Positions 6,340-13,570 of a stretch of DNA of 30,657 nt are shown piece by piece. Within the stretch, counting starts at the first letter, position 1. Each line of letters begins with the position of its first letter. Both the position numbers and the translations under genes were made by a program. The stretch spans positions 1 through 30,657 of the forward strand of contig JASLFM010000259.1 of assembly GCA_030150585.1 (NCBI GenBank), written 5' to 3'. Origin of the DNA: Acidovorax sp. (GTDB lineage: Bacteria > Pseudomonadota > Gammaproteobacteria > Burkholderiales > Burkholderiaceae_C). A model generated the notes under the pieces. It saw only the letters and a list, made by a program, of their open reading frames with translations, searched no databases and had not been told where the DNA came from.

Positions 6340-7806
6340 TCAGGGCAGGCGGATGCTCTGCTCGAAGTGGAAGAAGTTCGTGGGGTCGTACATCGCCTTC
6401 ACCGCCTGCAGCTCGGAGTAGGCGTCGCCCCAGTACGCCTGGGCGAAGTCCTGGAGGCGGCGGTCCGGGTAGTTCTGGTACACGTGGCCGTTGAGGAAGG
6501 GCTGGGCCAGCCGCATGAAGCCGTCGAGCCAGGCCTCGGTCTGCGCGCGTTCCTCGGGCGTACGCCAGAACACGTCGACCACGAGGTCCGCGTCGGCATC
6601 GCGGTGGATGAAGGCGCTGTCCTTCACCGGGTAGCGGTTGATGGCGCCGCCGTAGGGCTCCAGGTAGGCCAGCGACCAGCTGTTGGGCGAGGTGGCGAAG
6701 TAGTCGATTAGCCGCTGCCAGTCCGCGCGCGAGAGCGGGCGGTTGAAATAGCCGCAGGCCTTGGTTTCGCAGATGCCGTCGGGCAGGTTTTCGGGCAGCG
6801 AGTAGGGGTGGTCCTCGAGCCAGACGTTCATGTCGGGATAGGTGCCCGTGCGGTCCACCAGCAGTTGAGCGCTCGGGACGGCGAGCAGCGGCGCGATGGC
6901 CTTGAGCCCATCGTCGCGGGTGCCGCAGAACATGCCTTGCACCATGTAGCAGGGGCTGCCGTTGTGGTAGCCCAGGTTCATCATGTAGCCGAGCGCGTCG
7001 GGCGCGCCGGTCTTCATGTAGCGCGCCTGCATCAGCTCGAGCACTTCGGCCGCGTGCGCGGCGTCCCAGCTGATGGACCAGGCCCAGACCTGGTCCAGCG
7101 GCACCATGCGGTAGGTGACCTGCAGCAGCACCCCGAAGTTGCCGCCCGTGCCGCCGCGCATGGCCCAGTACAGCCGGGGATTCTCGCTCGCGCTGGCGGT
7201 GACGATGGAGCCATTGGCCAGCGCGACGCGGAACGACTCCACGAGGTCGCTCTGGATGCCGTACCGGCGCGAGGTATAGCCGTATCCGCCACCCTGCACG
7301 AAGCCGCCCACGCAGACGCTACCGCAGGCGCCCGTGGGCACATGCCAGCCGGTGTGGTTCATCGCACCGTTGAAGTGGTCGAAGTCGGTGCCTGGCAGCA
7401 CATGGACGCGCGCCGTGAGCGGGTCCAGCACCACGCCCTGCATTTCGCTCAGGTCGACCACCATACCGTCGTTGACCGAGAAGCCCGCGGTGCTGTGGCC
7501 GCCGCAGCGCACGGCGACCCAGAGTTTGTACTGGCGCGCCACCGCCAGGCATTCGAGCACGTCGCTCTCGCAGGCGCAGTAAACGATGACCTGGGGGTAG
7601 GCCTGGAAGGCCGGATTCGACTCCTGCCGGTCTTGGTCGTACTCGGGGTCCGTGGGCAGCACGACGCGGCCGACCAGCCGGGCTTCGAGTTCGGCCAAGG
7701 CGCTCCAGGGCGCGGCGGGGCCGGCAGCGTTGCTGGCGGCCAGGCCATGCATGCGCGCCACACGGGCGTCCTTGGCGATGCGGGCAGGGCTCTTGCGATG
7801 GGCCAT
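6340..7806 (-). CDS. Berberine-bridge-like FAD-linked oxidoreductase, probably bicovalent
   Basis: This 488-residue flavoprotein has an FAD-binding PCMH fold (about residues 65-240) and a C-terminal BBE segment ending NFFHFEQSIRLP, as in the BBE-like family. RCGGHS places H104 at the covalent 8-alpha flavin position. TGACGSVCVGGFVQGGGYG places C161 where BBE has its second, 6-S-cysteinyl link, so a bicovalently held FAD is likely. Known relatives oxidise sugars, alkaloids or other alcohols with O2; the substrate here cannot be told. No clear export signal is seen: the N-terminus is basic and unstructured-looking. GGAGGA at 7815-7820 supports the ATG at 7806. It lies 119 bases downstream of the 7TMR-DISM cyclase gene, so it may have its own promoter. 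Confidence 0.88.
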   Translation of the reverse strand: MAHRKSPARIAKDARVARMHGLAASNAAGPAAPWSALAELEARLVGRVVLPTDPEYDQDRQESNPAFQAYPQVIVYCACESDVLECLAVARQYKLWVAVRCGGHSTAGFSVNDGMVVDLSEMQGVVLDPLTARVHVLPGTDFDHFNGAMNHTGWHVPTGACGSVCVGGFVQGGGYGYTSRRYGIQSDLVESFRVALANGSIVTASASENPRLYWAMRGGTGGNFGVLLQVTYRMVPLDQVWAWSISWDAAHAAEVLELMQARYMKTGAPDALGYMMNLGYHNGSPCYMVQGMFCGTRDDGLKAIAPLLAVPSAQLLVDRTGTYPDMNVWLEDHPYSLPENLPDGICETKACGYFNRPLSRADWQRLIDYFATSPNSWSLAYLEPYGGAINRYPVKDSAFIHRDADADLVVDVFWRTPEERAQTEAWLDGFMRLAQPFLNGHVYQNYPDRRLQDFAQAYWGDAYSELQAVKAMYDPTNFFHFEQSIRLP

Positions 7807-7925
7807 GAACAGGGTCCTCCAATGAATGTGGAGGCTCCTGTGTATCCGAATGTTGCGGATTTGTCTCGCGTGTTTGCGCGGGTGGCGCTGCCGCGGGCGC
7901 CGTGGTGGGGCCGTTGAACAGGTTC

Positions 7926-9713
7926 TCAGGCGGACGACAGCGCAAGGTCGCCCGTGTTGCGCCGCAGGCAGAACTTGCCGGCCTGCTTGCCGCTGTACAT
8001 GGCGGCATCGGCGAGTTTGAGCAGTTCCACCGCATCGCTGCCGTCGTGGGGTGCGATGGCGTAGCCGATGGTCAGGCCCACGCGGACCTGCAGCTCGCCC
8101 AGCGCGAAGGGCGTGCGGAATGCGTCGAGCAGCTTCATGCCCAGGTCGTGGGCCTGCTCGGGCCGGCCCAGGTCGGAGGTCATGACCACGAACTCGTCAC
8201 CGCCGAGCCGGGCTACCACGTCCGATTCGCGCACATGGCCCTGCAGGCGCCGGGTGACAGCGATCAACAGTTCGTCACCCACATCGTGGCCATACCGGTC
8301 GTTGACGGGCTTGAAGCCGTCGAGGTCAAGCATGTAAACCGCCACCAGGTGCTGGGGGGTGCACCGCAGCAGGCTGCCCGTCAGGGCCGCGTGCAGGCCT
8401 CGCCGGTTGAGCAGGCCCGTGAGCGGGTCGGTGTGCGCGAGGGAGTGCAGCGTGTCGCGCTCACGGTGCGCGTCGAGCGCCGCGAGCTGCTGAGCCCGGC
8501 TGCGCAGACCCAGCACGCGCATGAACAGCAGCATGTCGATGGTCGCGCCGGTCTGGAACGAGTGCAGTGTCCAGAAGTTGGCCGGCAGCCAGCCCTGCAC
8601 CAGCCCCACCATCACGGCCGCCGCGATGCCATAGGCCAGCCATGCGAACAAAAGGGTGGTGCCCACCGGGTCCTTCGCGCGCACGCGCCGCAGGGCTGCG
8701 GGGATGCTGAGGACCGAAGGCAGCGGGCCCGCGAGGCTCATGAAGGCCGTGGCGCCGCGGGGCGATAGCAGGTCGAGGATGAAGGCCACGCATACGATCG
8801 CAGTGACGGCTGCGCCCGCATACATGGTGCGCTGGTAGCGGCCCGCCAGGGTGGGGCCCGCCAGCATGTAGCCCAGGAACAGGAAGGACCCCGCCAGAGC
8901 CACCAGCCCCGCCACGATACCGCCGTGGGCCGCCATCCAGACATTGCCAGGCCAGAGGAACTGCGCGCCGATGCCGAAGAACTGGAGCGAGAAACCCGCG
9001 CTGCCGGCGACGACCAGCGCGTAGTAGGCGAACAGCCGCTCGCGCTGGCTGACCCACTGGATCAGGCTGTAGACCAGCAGGCAGAACGCCAGCCCGTTGA
9101 GCAGGCCCTGCAGCATCTGCTCGCGCAGGGCCCTGTGCAGTGCATAGGGCATCTCGCTGAGGGTGATGGGCAGGATCATCGGTCCCTGGGTGCGGACGCG
9201 GATGAGCACGTCGTAGCGCTGGCCCGCCTCCAGGTTCATCAGCATCGCGGGTGTGCGGCTCGACAGGGCGGCCTTGCTTGGAGGGCGCAGAAAGCCCAGC
9301 AGGGCCCGTTGCAGCACCTGGCCGTCGCGGGTGAGGTAGATGTCCACTTCCTGCAGGGAGCTGTAGCCAATGTTCACGACCCAGGGGCTGCCCTGCATGC
9401 TGCTCACTTCCAGCGGAAGGTGCAGCCACATCGCCTGCCGGTCGTGCACGCCCAGCGATCCGTTGAGGTTCCGGGGCGCCTCGAACTGCCCGAGCCGTCC
9501 CAGAACCTCCTGCACGCCGAGTTCGAGGGTGTCGTCGGCCAGGAGCGTGATGGCGGGCCAGGCGTTGAACGCCGTGCCGCCCGGCTGCAGCGGCAGGGCA
9601 GGCCATGCGTGCGCCCCGGCCTGCAGGCACCACACCAGCAAACCCAGCAGCCAGGCCCGCGCCGCGCGCCAGGGCTGCGTGGGTGCAGAGAGGGTGCGGT
9701 GCCAGGGCCTCAT
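7926..9713 (-). CDS. 7TMR-DISM diguanylate cyclase (extracellular sensor, seven-helix membrane domain, GGDEF)
   Basis: The 595 residues begin with a signal-like segment (basic RAAR, then WLLGLLVWCLQAGAHA). An extracytoplasmic domain of the 7TMR-DISMED2 type follows (about 45-190; DRQAMWLHLPLEV, VDIYLTRDGQ). Then comes a seven-helix 7TMR-DISM region (about 200-400) and a cytoplasmic GGDEF domain starting HTDPLTGLLNRRGL. The catalytic GGDEF is at 504-508, with an R495-x-x-D498 inhibitory site, so active, product-inhibited c-di-GMP synthesis is expected. DISMED2 domains are thought to bind carbohydrates or similar small ligands; the ligand here is unknown. The gene starts 19 bases after the MpaB-type oxygenase stop, suggesting co-transcription. 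Confidence 0.9.
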   Translation of the reverse strand: MRPWHRTLSAPTQPWRAARAWLLGLLVWCLQAGAHAWPALPLQPGGTAFNAWPAITLLADDTLELGVQEVLGRLGQFEAPRNLNGSLGVHDRQAMWLHLPLEVSSMQGSPWVVNIGYSSLQEVDIYLTRDGQVLQRALLGFLRPPSKAALSSRTPAMLMNLEAGQRYDVLIRVRTQGPMILPITLSEMPYALHRALREQMLQGLLNGLAFCLLVYSLIQWVSQRERLFAYYALVVAGSAGFSLQFFGIGAQFLWPGNVWMAAHGGIVAGLVALAGSFLFLGYMLAGPTLAGRYQRTMYAGAAVTAIVCVAFILDLLSPRGATAFMSLAGPLPSVLSIPAALRRVRAKDPVGTTLLFAWLAYGIAAAVMVGLVQGWLPANFWTLHSFQTGATIDMLLFMRVLGLRSRAQQLAALDAHRERDTLHSLAHTDPLTGLLNRRGLHAALTGSLLRCTPQHLVAVYMLDLDGFKPVNDRYGHDVGDELLIAVTRRLQGHVRESDVVARLGGDEFVVMTSDLGRPEQAHDLGMKLLDAFRTPFALGELQVRVGLTIGYAIAPHDGSDAVELLKLADAAMYSGKQAGKFCLRRNTGDLALSSA

Positions 9714-9732
9714 GGGAATGCAGGCTGCGGCT

Positions 9733-11163
9733 TCACGGCCGTGCGCTGGCCCGGGCCAAGCCTGCGCTCCAGCTGCCGGATGTGGTCAGCCGGTCTTCGA
9801 TCCGGTTGAGCCAGGCGGGAGCCTCGGGGTCGTCGCTCCAGCCGTTGACCACTGCATCCACCTGGTTGAGCAGGCCCTCCGGCAACTGTAGCGGGCGTGT
9901 CTGGCTCATGAGTACCTGGCTGATGAAGCGGTAGCCGAGTATCCGCGTGAGCATGCGCGAGAGCGAGAAGCGCGGAAACACCCTGCGCGCCACGGTATCG
10001 ATGCCACGGGCGAGCAGCAGCACGGTCCAGAACAGCGTGGCCGAGGCCAGCGGAACGCGGTGGTCCAGGCCCAGGTCGCGCGCCGTCTCGTGGCCGCAGA
10101 GGTAGCGCGTGAGCGGCACGGGAATCGGCTTGACCACGGGCCAGGGAATCGCCTGCGCCATGGTCTGCATCAGCGCGGCACCCAGGGCCGGGCGCGGGTC
10201 GGGCGCGATGGATTCCGCGCGGCCCCGCGCCTGCATGCGGGCGAACAGGCCAGCCGCCTGCTCCATGGTGTCGGCCATCAGGCTGCGCTCGATGCCGAGC
10301 ACGTGGCCCACCACGTTCCAGGCATGGAGGTAGGCCTCTTCGTCGGCCCGCGGCAGACCGATGCCCAGACGCCGCAGGCTGCGCAGGAACACGTAGCTGA
10401 ACGTCAGCAGGGTGTAGGCCTGTTCCTCCTGGTTGCAGGGCAGTCCGCAGTCGGCCCCCTCTTGGTTGCCCCAGCCGCGCGCGAACAGCGTCTGGTAGAG
10501 CGTGGGCTGGGCAACGGACAGGGCCAGCGGGGGCAGCGCTCTCTGCGGGGCCTGCAAGGCCTCGGGCGGTGCGCCGCGCAGGATGAGGTTGCGGATGGTC
10601 GAGTGGATGAGCCGCACCTTGAGGGTCTGGGCGATGCCCGCGCCGCGCGGCGCCTCCAGCCCGCCGCGCATCATGACCGGAAAGATCATCGCCGCAGTGG
10701 AGCGGATGCGGTACTCGGTGTGCTTTTCCAGCTGGCCGGCCGTGTGCAGCACGTCGGCCAGATCGGGCAGCACATAGCATTCAGGCAGGCTGGAGCAGAA
10801 CAGCAGGATGCACGAGAGCGCGCCGTGGTCCATGAAGAGCCGCTCGGCGCGCTGGATCTTCTGCAGGTCGGCCCAGGGCGGCAGCGCCTGGGCCTGCCGC
10901 ACGTAGTCGGTCAGGGCTTGGGCGGCTTCCTCCCCGAGCACCGTACTTCGCGCCTGCCAGTGCGCGAGGCTGGCGTTGTCCGTCCACTCGCCGAACAGCC
11001 GGCTCACCTCGGCGATGCGCTGCCACTGCGGGGCATCGTCGCCGGGCCAGTCTTGCAGGGGCCATTCGCCCAGGATCCTGGCGATGGTGCGGTCACCCAG
11101 GGGGTCCGTGCGGTGCCGCATGTCCTGCAGCGGAATATCCGGGGAGGCGTCGGGCGTGGTCAT
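9733..11163 (-). CDS. MpaB-type oxygenase (DUF2236, rubber-oxygenase/latex-clearing-protein superfamily)
   Basis: The 476 residues carry hallmarks of the DUF2236/MpaB family: YRIRSTAAMIF, then VRLIHSTIRNLI, whose His is a candidate heme ligand, and PVPLTRYLCGHETARDLGL. The C-terminal third has a hydrophobic segment (SATLFWTVLLLARGI) and basic residues that could meet a membrane. Family members include the heme b rubber dioxygenase Lcp and the fungal MpaB that cleaves a farnesyl chain. Oxidative cleavage of an isoprenoid or lipid is therefore a reasonable guess, not a demonstrated role. I take ATG 11163; a TTG two codons upstream is the alternative and neither has a strong ribosome site. No signal peptide is evident. 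Its partner is the 7TMR-DISM cyclase gene 19 bases downstream. Confidence 0.8.
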   Translation of the reverse strand: MTTPDASPDIPLQDMRHRTDPLGDRTIARILGEWPLQDWPGDDAPQWQRIAEVSRLFGEWTDNASLAHWQARSTVLGEEAAQALTDYVRQAQALPPWADLQKIQRAERLFMDHGALSCILLFCSSLPECYVLPDLADVLHTAGQLEKHTEYRIRSTAAMIFPVMMRGGLEAPRGAGIAQTLKVRLIHSTIRNLILRGAPPEALQAPQRALPPLALSVAQPTLYQTLFARGWGNQEGADCGLPCNQEEQAYTLLTFSYVFLRSLRRLGIGLPRADEEAYLHAWNVVGHVLGIERSLMADTMEQAAGLFARMQARGRAESIAPDPRPALGAALMQTMAQAIPWPVVKPIPVPLTRYLCGHETARDLGLDHRVPLASATLFWTVLLLARGIDTVARRVFPRFSLSRMLTRILGYRFISQVLMSQTRPLQLPEGLLNQVDAVVNGWSDDPEAPAWLNRIEDRLTTSGSWSAGLARASARP

Positions 11164-11223
11164 GGCCAAGGGCGTATCGTTTTGTAACGGCCCAGTGTAA
11201 TAGGGGCGCGCGAAAGTTGCGCG

Positions 11224-12036
11224 TCAGGCCGTGATCGATGCCAGGTTCAGCAGCGATGCCTCGATGGCCGCCGCCGTGGCCAGGGGCTGCTCCATGGGGA
11301 ACAGGTGGCTGCCATCCAGCAGCATGGTGCGGCCCTGTGTAATGCGCAGCGTCATCGCCATGCCCACCTGCCGCATCTCATCGGACGAGCGCCCGCCGAT
11401 GAAGGCCGCGGGGCAGCGCAGCGGGTGGCTGCGCAGCAGGCTGGCCAGGTTGTGGGGCAAGGTGTTGTAGATCGCGGTTTCCACGCTGCGGTCGAAGGCC
11501 AGCACACGTTGGCCGTCCTGGTCCGCCAGGCCGTACTCGATGTAGTCCTGCAGCACCTGCGGGTGCCAGCGCGCGAAAGCCTTCTTGCGGCGGAAGTGGT
11601 CGAGCGCTTCGGCATTGCTGGCCCAGCGGTTGCGGCGCTGGCGGCTGATGCGTCCGGGCGAGATCGAGCCCACCACCTGCGTGCGCTTGGCCACGCCGAG
11701 CGCATTGGCGCGCCAGCCACCAATGAGCGGGGAGTCGATGAGCAGCACGCCGCGCGCGAGCTGCGGGTGCAGGGCGGCGGTCATCGCGCTCAGGAAGCCG
11801 CCGAGCGAATGGCCCACGAGGAACACCGGCGCGCCTTCGCGGCGCACGCGCTCCTGCGCAAAATCGGCCAGTTGCTGCACGAGGTGCGGCCAGTTGTTGG
11901 TGACGGGGTAGCGTGGGTCGTGCCCGAAGCGGTCCACGGCCGAGACCGCGAATCCGCGCCGGCCCAGTTCCTCGAACAGCATCCGGTAGGTGCCTGCCGG
12001 AAAGCTGTTGGCGTGCGAGAAGACGAGGGGGAGCAT
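11224..12036 (-). CDS. Alpha/beta hydrolase
   Basis: The product is 270 residues. The opening LVFSHANSFPAGTYRML holds the usual oxyanion-side HxN/S region. The nucleophile elbow is GHSLGG with S77, and the acid may be D219 in GGRSSDEM. The catalytic His is H244 in DGSHLFPMEQP. The cap region (about 115-165) is very basic. This makes it an esterase or lipase-like hydrolase of unknown substrate, likely cytoplasmic since no signal peptide is seen. The ATG at 12036 is chosen because the fold begins there; the long open frame to 13272 is read-through of another gene's opposite frame. It begins 17 bases after the stop of the Anbu protease gene, so both probably share a transcript. Confidence 0.87.
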   Translation of the reverse strand: MLPLVFSHANSFPAGTYRMLFEELGRRGFAVSAVDRFGHDPRYPVTNNWPHLVQQLADFAQERVRREGAPVFLVGHSLGGFLSAMTAALHPQLARGVLLIDSPLIGGWRANALGVAKRTQVVGSISPGRISRQRRNRWASNAEALDHFRRKKAFARWHPQVLQDYIEYGLADQDGQRVLAFDRSVETAIYNTLPHNLASLLRSHPLRCPAAFIGGRSSDEMRQVGMAMTLRITQGRTMLLDGSHLFPMEQPLATAAAIEASLLNLASITA

Positions 12037-12053
12037 GTGCGGCGCCCGCCAGA

Positions 12054-12881
12054 TCAGATGAGCTTGTCCTGCGGGGTGGTGATCTTCTTCAGCGGCTTGC
12101 TGCGCACGGGCGTGACCTTGATCGGCACCTCGGTGCTGCCGCCGTCCCAGGCAGGGTCCTCGATGCTGTCGAACACCTGGCGCAGCTTCTGCCCCCAGCT
12201 GTCGTGCAGCATCCGGAAGTAGGGGTTGCCGTCGTCGATGCAGACGATCTTGTCGGTGGCGAACTGGTCCACCTCGTACACCACGAGGTCCAGCGGCAGG
12301 CCCACCGAAAGGTTGGACTTGAGCGTGCTGTCCATCGAGACGAGGGCGCATTTGGCGGCCTCGGACAGCGGCGTCTCGGGGGTGAGCACGCGGTCGAGCA
12401 CGGGCTTGCCGTACTTGGATTCTCCGACCTGGAAGTAGGGCGTCTCGGGCGTGGCTTCGATGAAATTGCCGGCCGAGTACACCTGGAACAGCCGCATGCC
12501 TTCGCCGCGGATCTGGCCGCCGAACACGAGCGACACGTTGAAATCCACACCCGAGCGCTTGAGCGCCGCGCCATCGCGCTCGTGCACATGGCGCACGGCC
12601 GCGCCCAGCACGCGAGCGGCGTCGAACATGCTGCGCGCGTTCCAGATCGTGATCGCCTCGCCGTCCTCGCGGTCCTTGACCTGGGTGGTCTGCAGGATCT
12701 CCCGCACCGACTGCGAGATCGACAGGTTGCCCGCCGAGAGCAGCACCATGAAGCGGTCGCCTGCTTTCTCGTAGACCATCATCTTGCGAAAAGAGCTGAT
12801 CTGGTCCAGTCCGGCGTTGGTGCGGGAGTCCGACAGAAAGACCAGGCCGGCGTTGAGTTTGATGGCGACGCAGTACGTCAT
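12054..12881 (-). CDS. Anbu-type proteasome-like peptidase
   Basis: This 275-residue protein belongs to the Ntn-hydrolase proteasome fold. It begins MTYCVAIKL, so removal of Met exposes a catalytic Thr1. D17 (in FLSDSRTNAG) and K32 (in FRKM), mature numbering, complete the usual proteasome active site. The sequence SDSRTNAGLDQISSFRKM and the LSAGNLSISQSV segment are characteristic of Anbu (ancestral beta subunit). Anbu assembles into helical or ring-like particles in the cytoplasm; its natural substrate is not established. In many genomes Anbu is accompanied by an ATP-grasp, an alpha-E and a transglutaminase-like protein. None is here; an alpha/beta hydrolase follows instead. The start is fixed by the Met-Thr requirement. 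Confidence 0.9.
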   Translation of the reverse strand: MTYCVAIKLNAGLVFLSDSRTNAGLDQISSFRKMMVYEKAGDRFMVLLSAGNLSISQSVREILQTTQVKDREDGEAITIWNARSMFDAARVLGAAVRHVHERDGAALKRSGVDFNVSLVFGGQIRGEGMRLFQVYSAGNFIEATPETPYFQVGESKYGKPVLDRVLTPETPLSEAAKCALVSMDSTLKSNLSVGLPLDLVVYEVDQFATDKIVCIDDGNPYFRMLHDSWGQKLRQVFDSIEDPAWDGGSTEVPIKVTPVRSKPLKKITTPQDKLI

Positions 12882-13072
12882 GGGGCGAACAGGAGGGGCA
12901 AAAGGACATAAGTGTAGTGCGCCGGTGCCAGAGGCCTTCGGGCCCCAGGGGCTGGGCATCGCCTGCCAAAAGGTGGCCACGGATGCCGAAAAGATCACGA
13001 CCTTCCCATGCCGGGGTAAGGGCGGTGGGTATCAGGCCTTCCATAATCCGCCGCATGTTCCAAGGAGTCTTC
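12882..13072. other. Divergent intergenic region, Anbu operon / exported protein
   Basis: These 191 bases should hold promoters for both sides. A CATAAT hexamer (13042-13047) lies 26 bases before the plus-strand ATG, but no good -35 partner is seen. The Anbu start has no clear Shine-Dalgarno sequence on its strand. Confidence 0.4.
13062..13067 (+). promoter_or_regulatory. Ribosome binding site for the small exported protein
   Basis: AAGGAG lies five bases before the ATG at 13073 and fixes the start that gives a clean signal peptide. Confidence 0.75.
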
Positions 13073-13549
13073 ATGCACCACAATTTCCGCACGGCCCAAC
13101 CGGCGCGCTCCCGTTCTCCGCGGGGGCGGGCGTGGGGCGCTCTCTGCGCTCTGGCGTTGGCCTCGTCTTTGCCGGTGGCGGCGCAGACCAAGGGTATGGA
13201 TCCTGCCAAGCCGGGCGTGGCGGTGTACCCGGGCGCCAAGCACGACGCGGCCACGTCGGAGTTCCTGCGCACCTCACTGCATATGGACGGCGCGGCCTAC
13301 CGCACGGCGGACGACGTGGAGAAGGTGGCGGCGTTCTACAAGGGGCAGGCCGGCGTCCAGGCCATGGGCGAGGCCGCCAAGGACTCGGCAGCCTTCACCG
13401 CCGGCTGCAAGGAGGAATTCAACGCCGCGCTCAAGAGGAAGATCACCACGGGCTGTGCCTTGCAGATCACGGTGCAGCGCCCCTGGATGGACATGAAGAC
13501 CGGCAAGATGATGCCCGACACCCTGGTGTCCATCGTCAAGCAGCCCTGA
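13073..13549 (+). CDS. Small exported protein of unknown function
   Basis: This 158-residue protein has a long signal peptide: a basic N-region (RSRSPRGRAW), a hydrophobic core (GALCALALASSLPVA) and a likely cleavage near AAQ-TK around residue 38. The mature part is about 120 residues, begins with a GVAVYPGAKHD segment, and has a predicted helix DDVEKVAAFYKGQAG. Two cysteines (C112, C128) could form a periplasmic disulfide. The pattern of YPGAK followed by a KVAAFYK helix occurs in other small exported proteobacterial proteins, but I cannot name the family. It lies divergent to the Anbu operon and convergent with mutS, with 21 bases to the mutS stop, and is not in an obvious operon. Confidence 0.8.
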   Translation: MHHNFRTAQPARSRSPRGRAWGALCALALASSLPVAAQTKGMDPAKPGVAVYPGAKHDAATSEFLRTSLHMDGAAYRTADDVEKVAAFYKGQAGVQAMGEAAKDSAAFTAGCKEEFNAALKRKITTGCALQITVQRPWMDMKTGKMMPDTLVSIVKQP

Positions 13550-13570
13550 GGCGGCCGCTGGGGCGGGGCC

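Noticed and set aside
11224..13272. Single 682-residue protein covering the alpha/beta hydrolase and beyond
   Set aside because: Only the last 270 residues are hydrolase. The rest is an off-frame reading of the Anbu gene, which is intact in its own frame.
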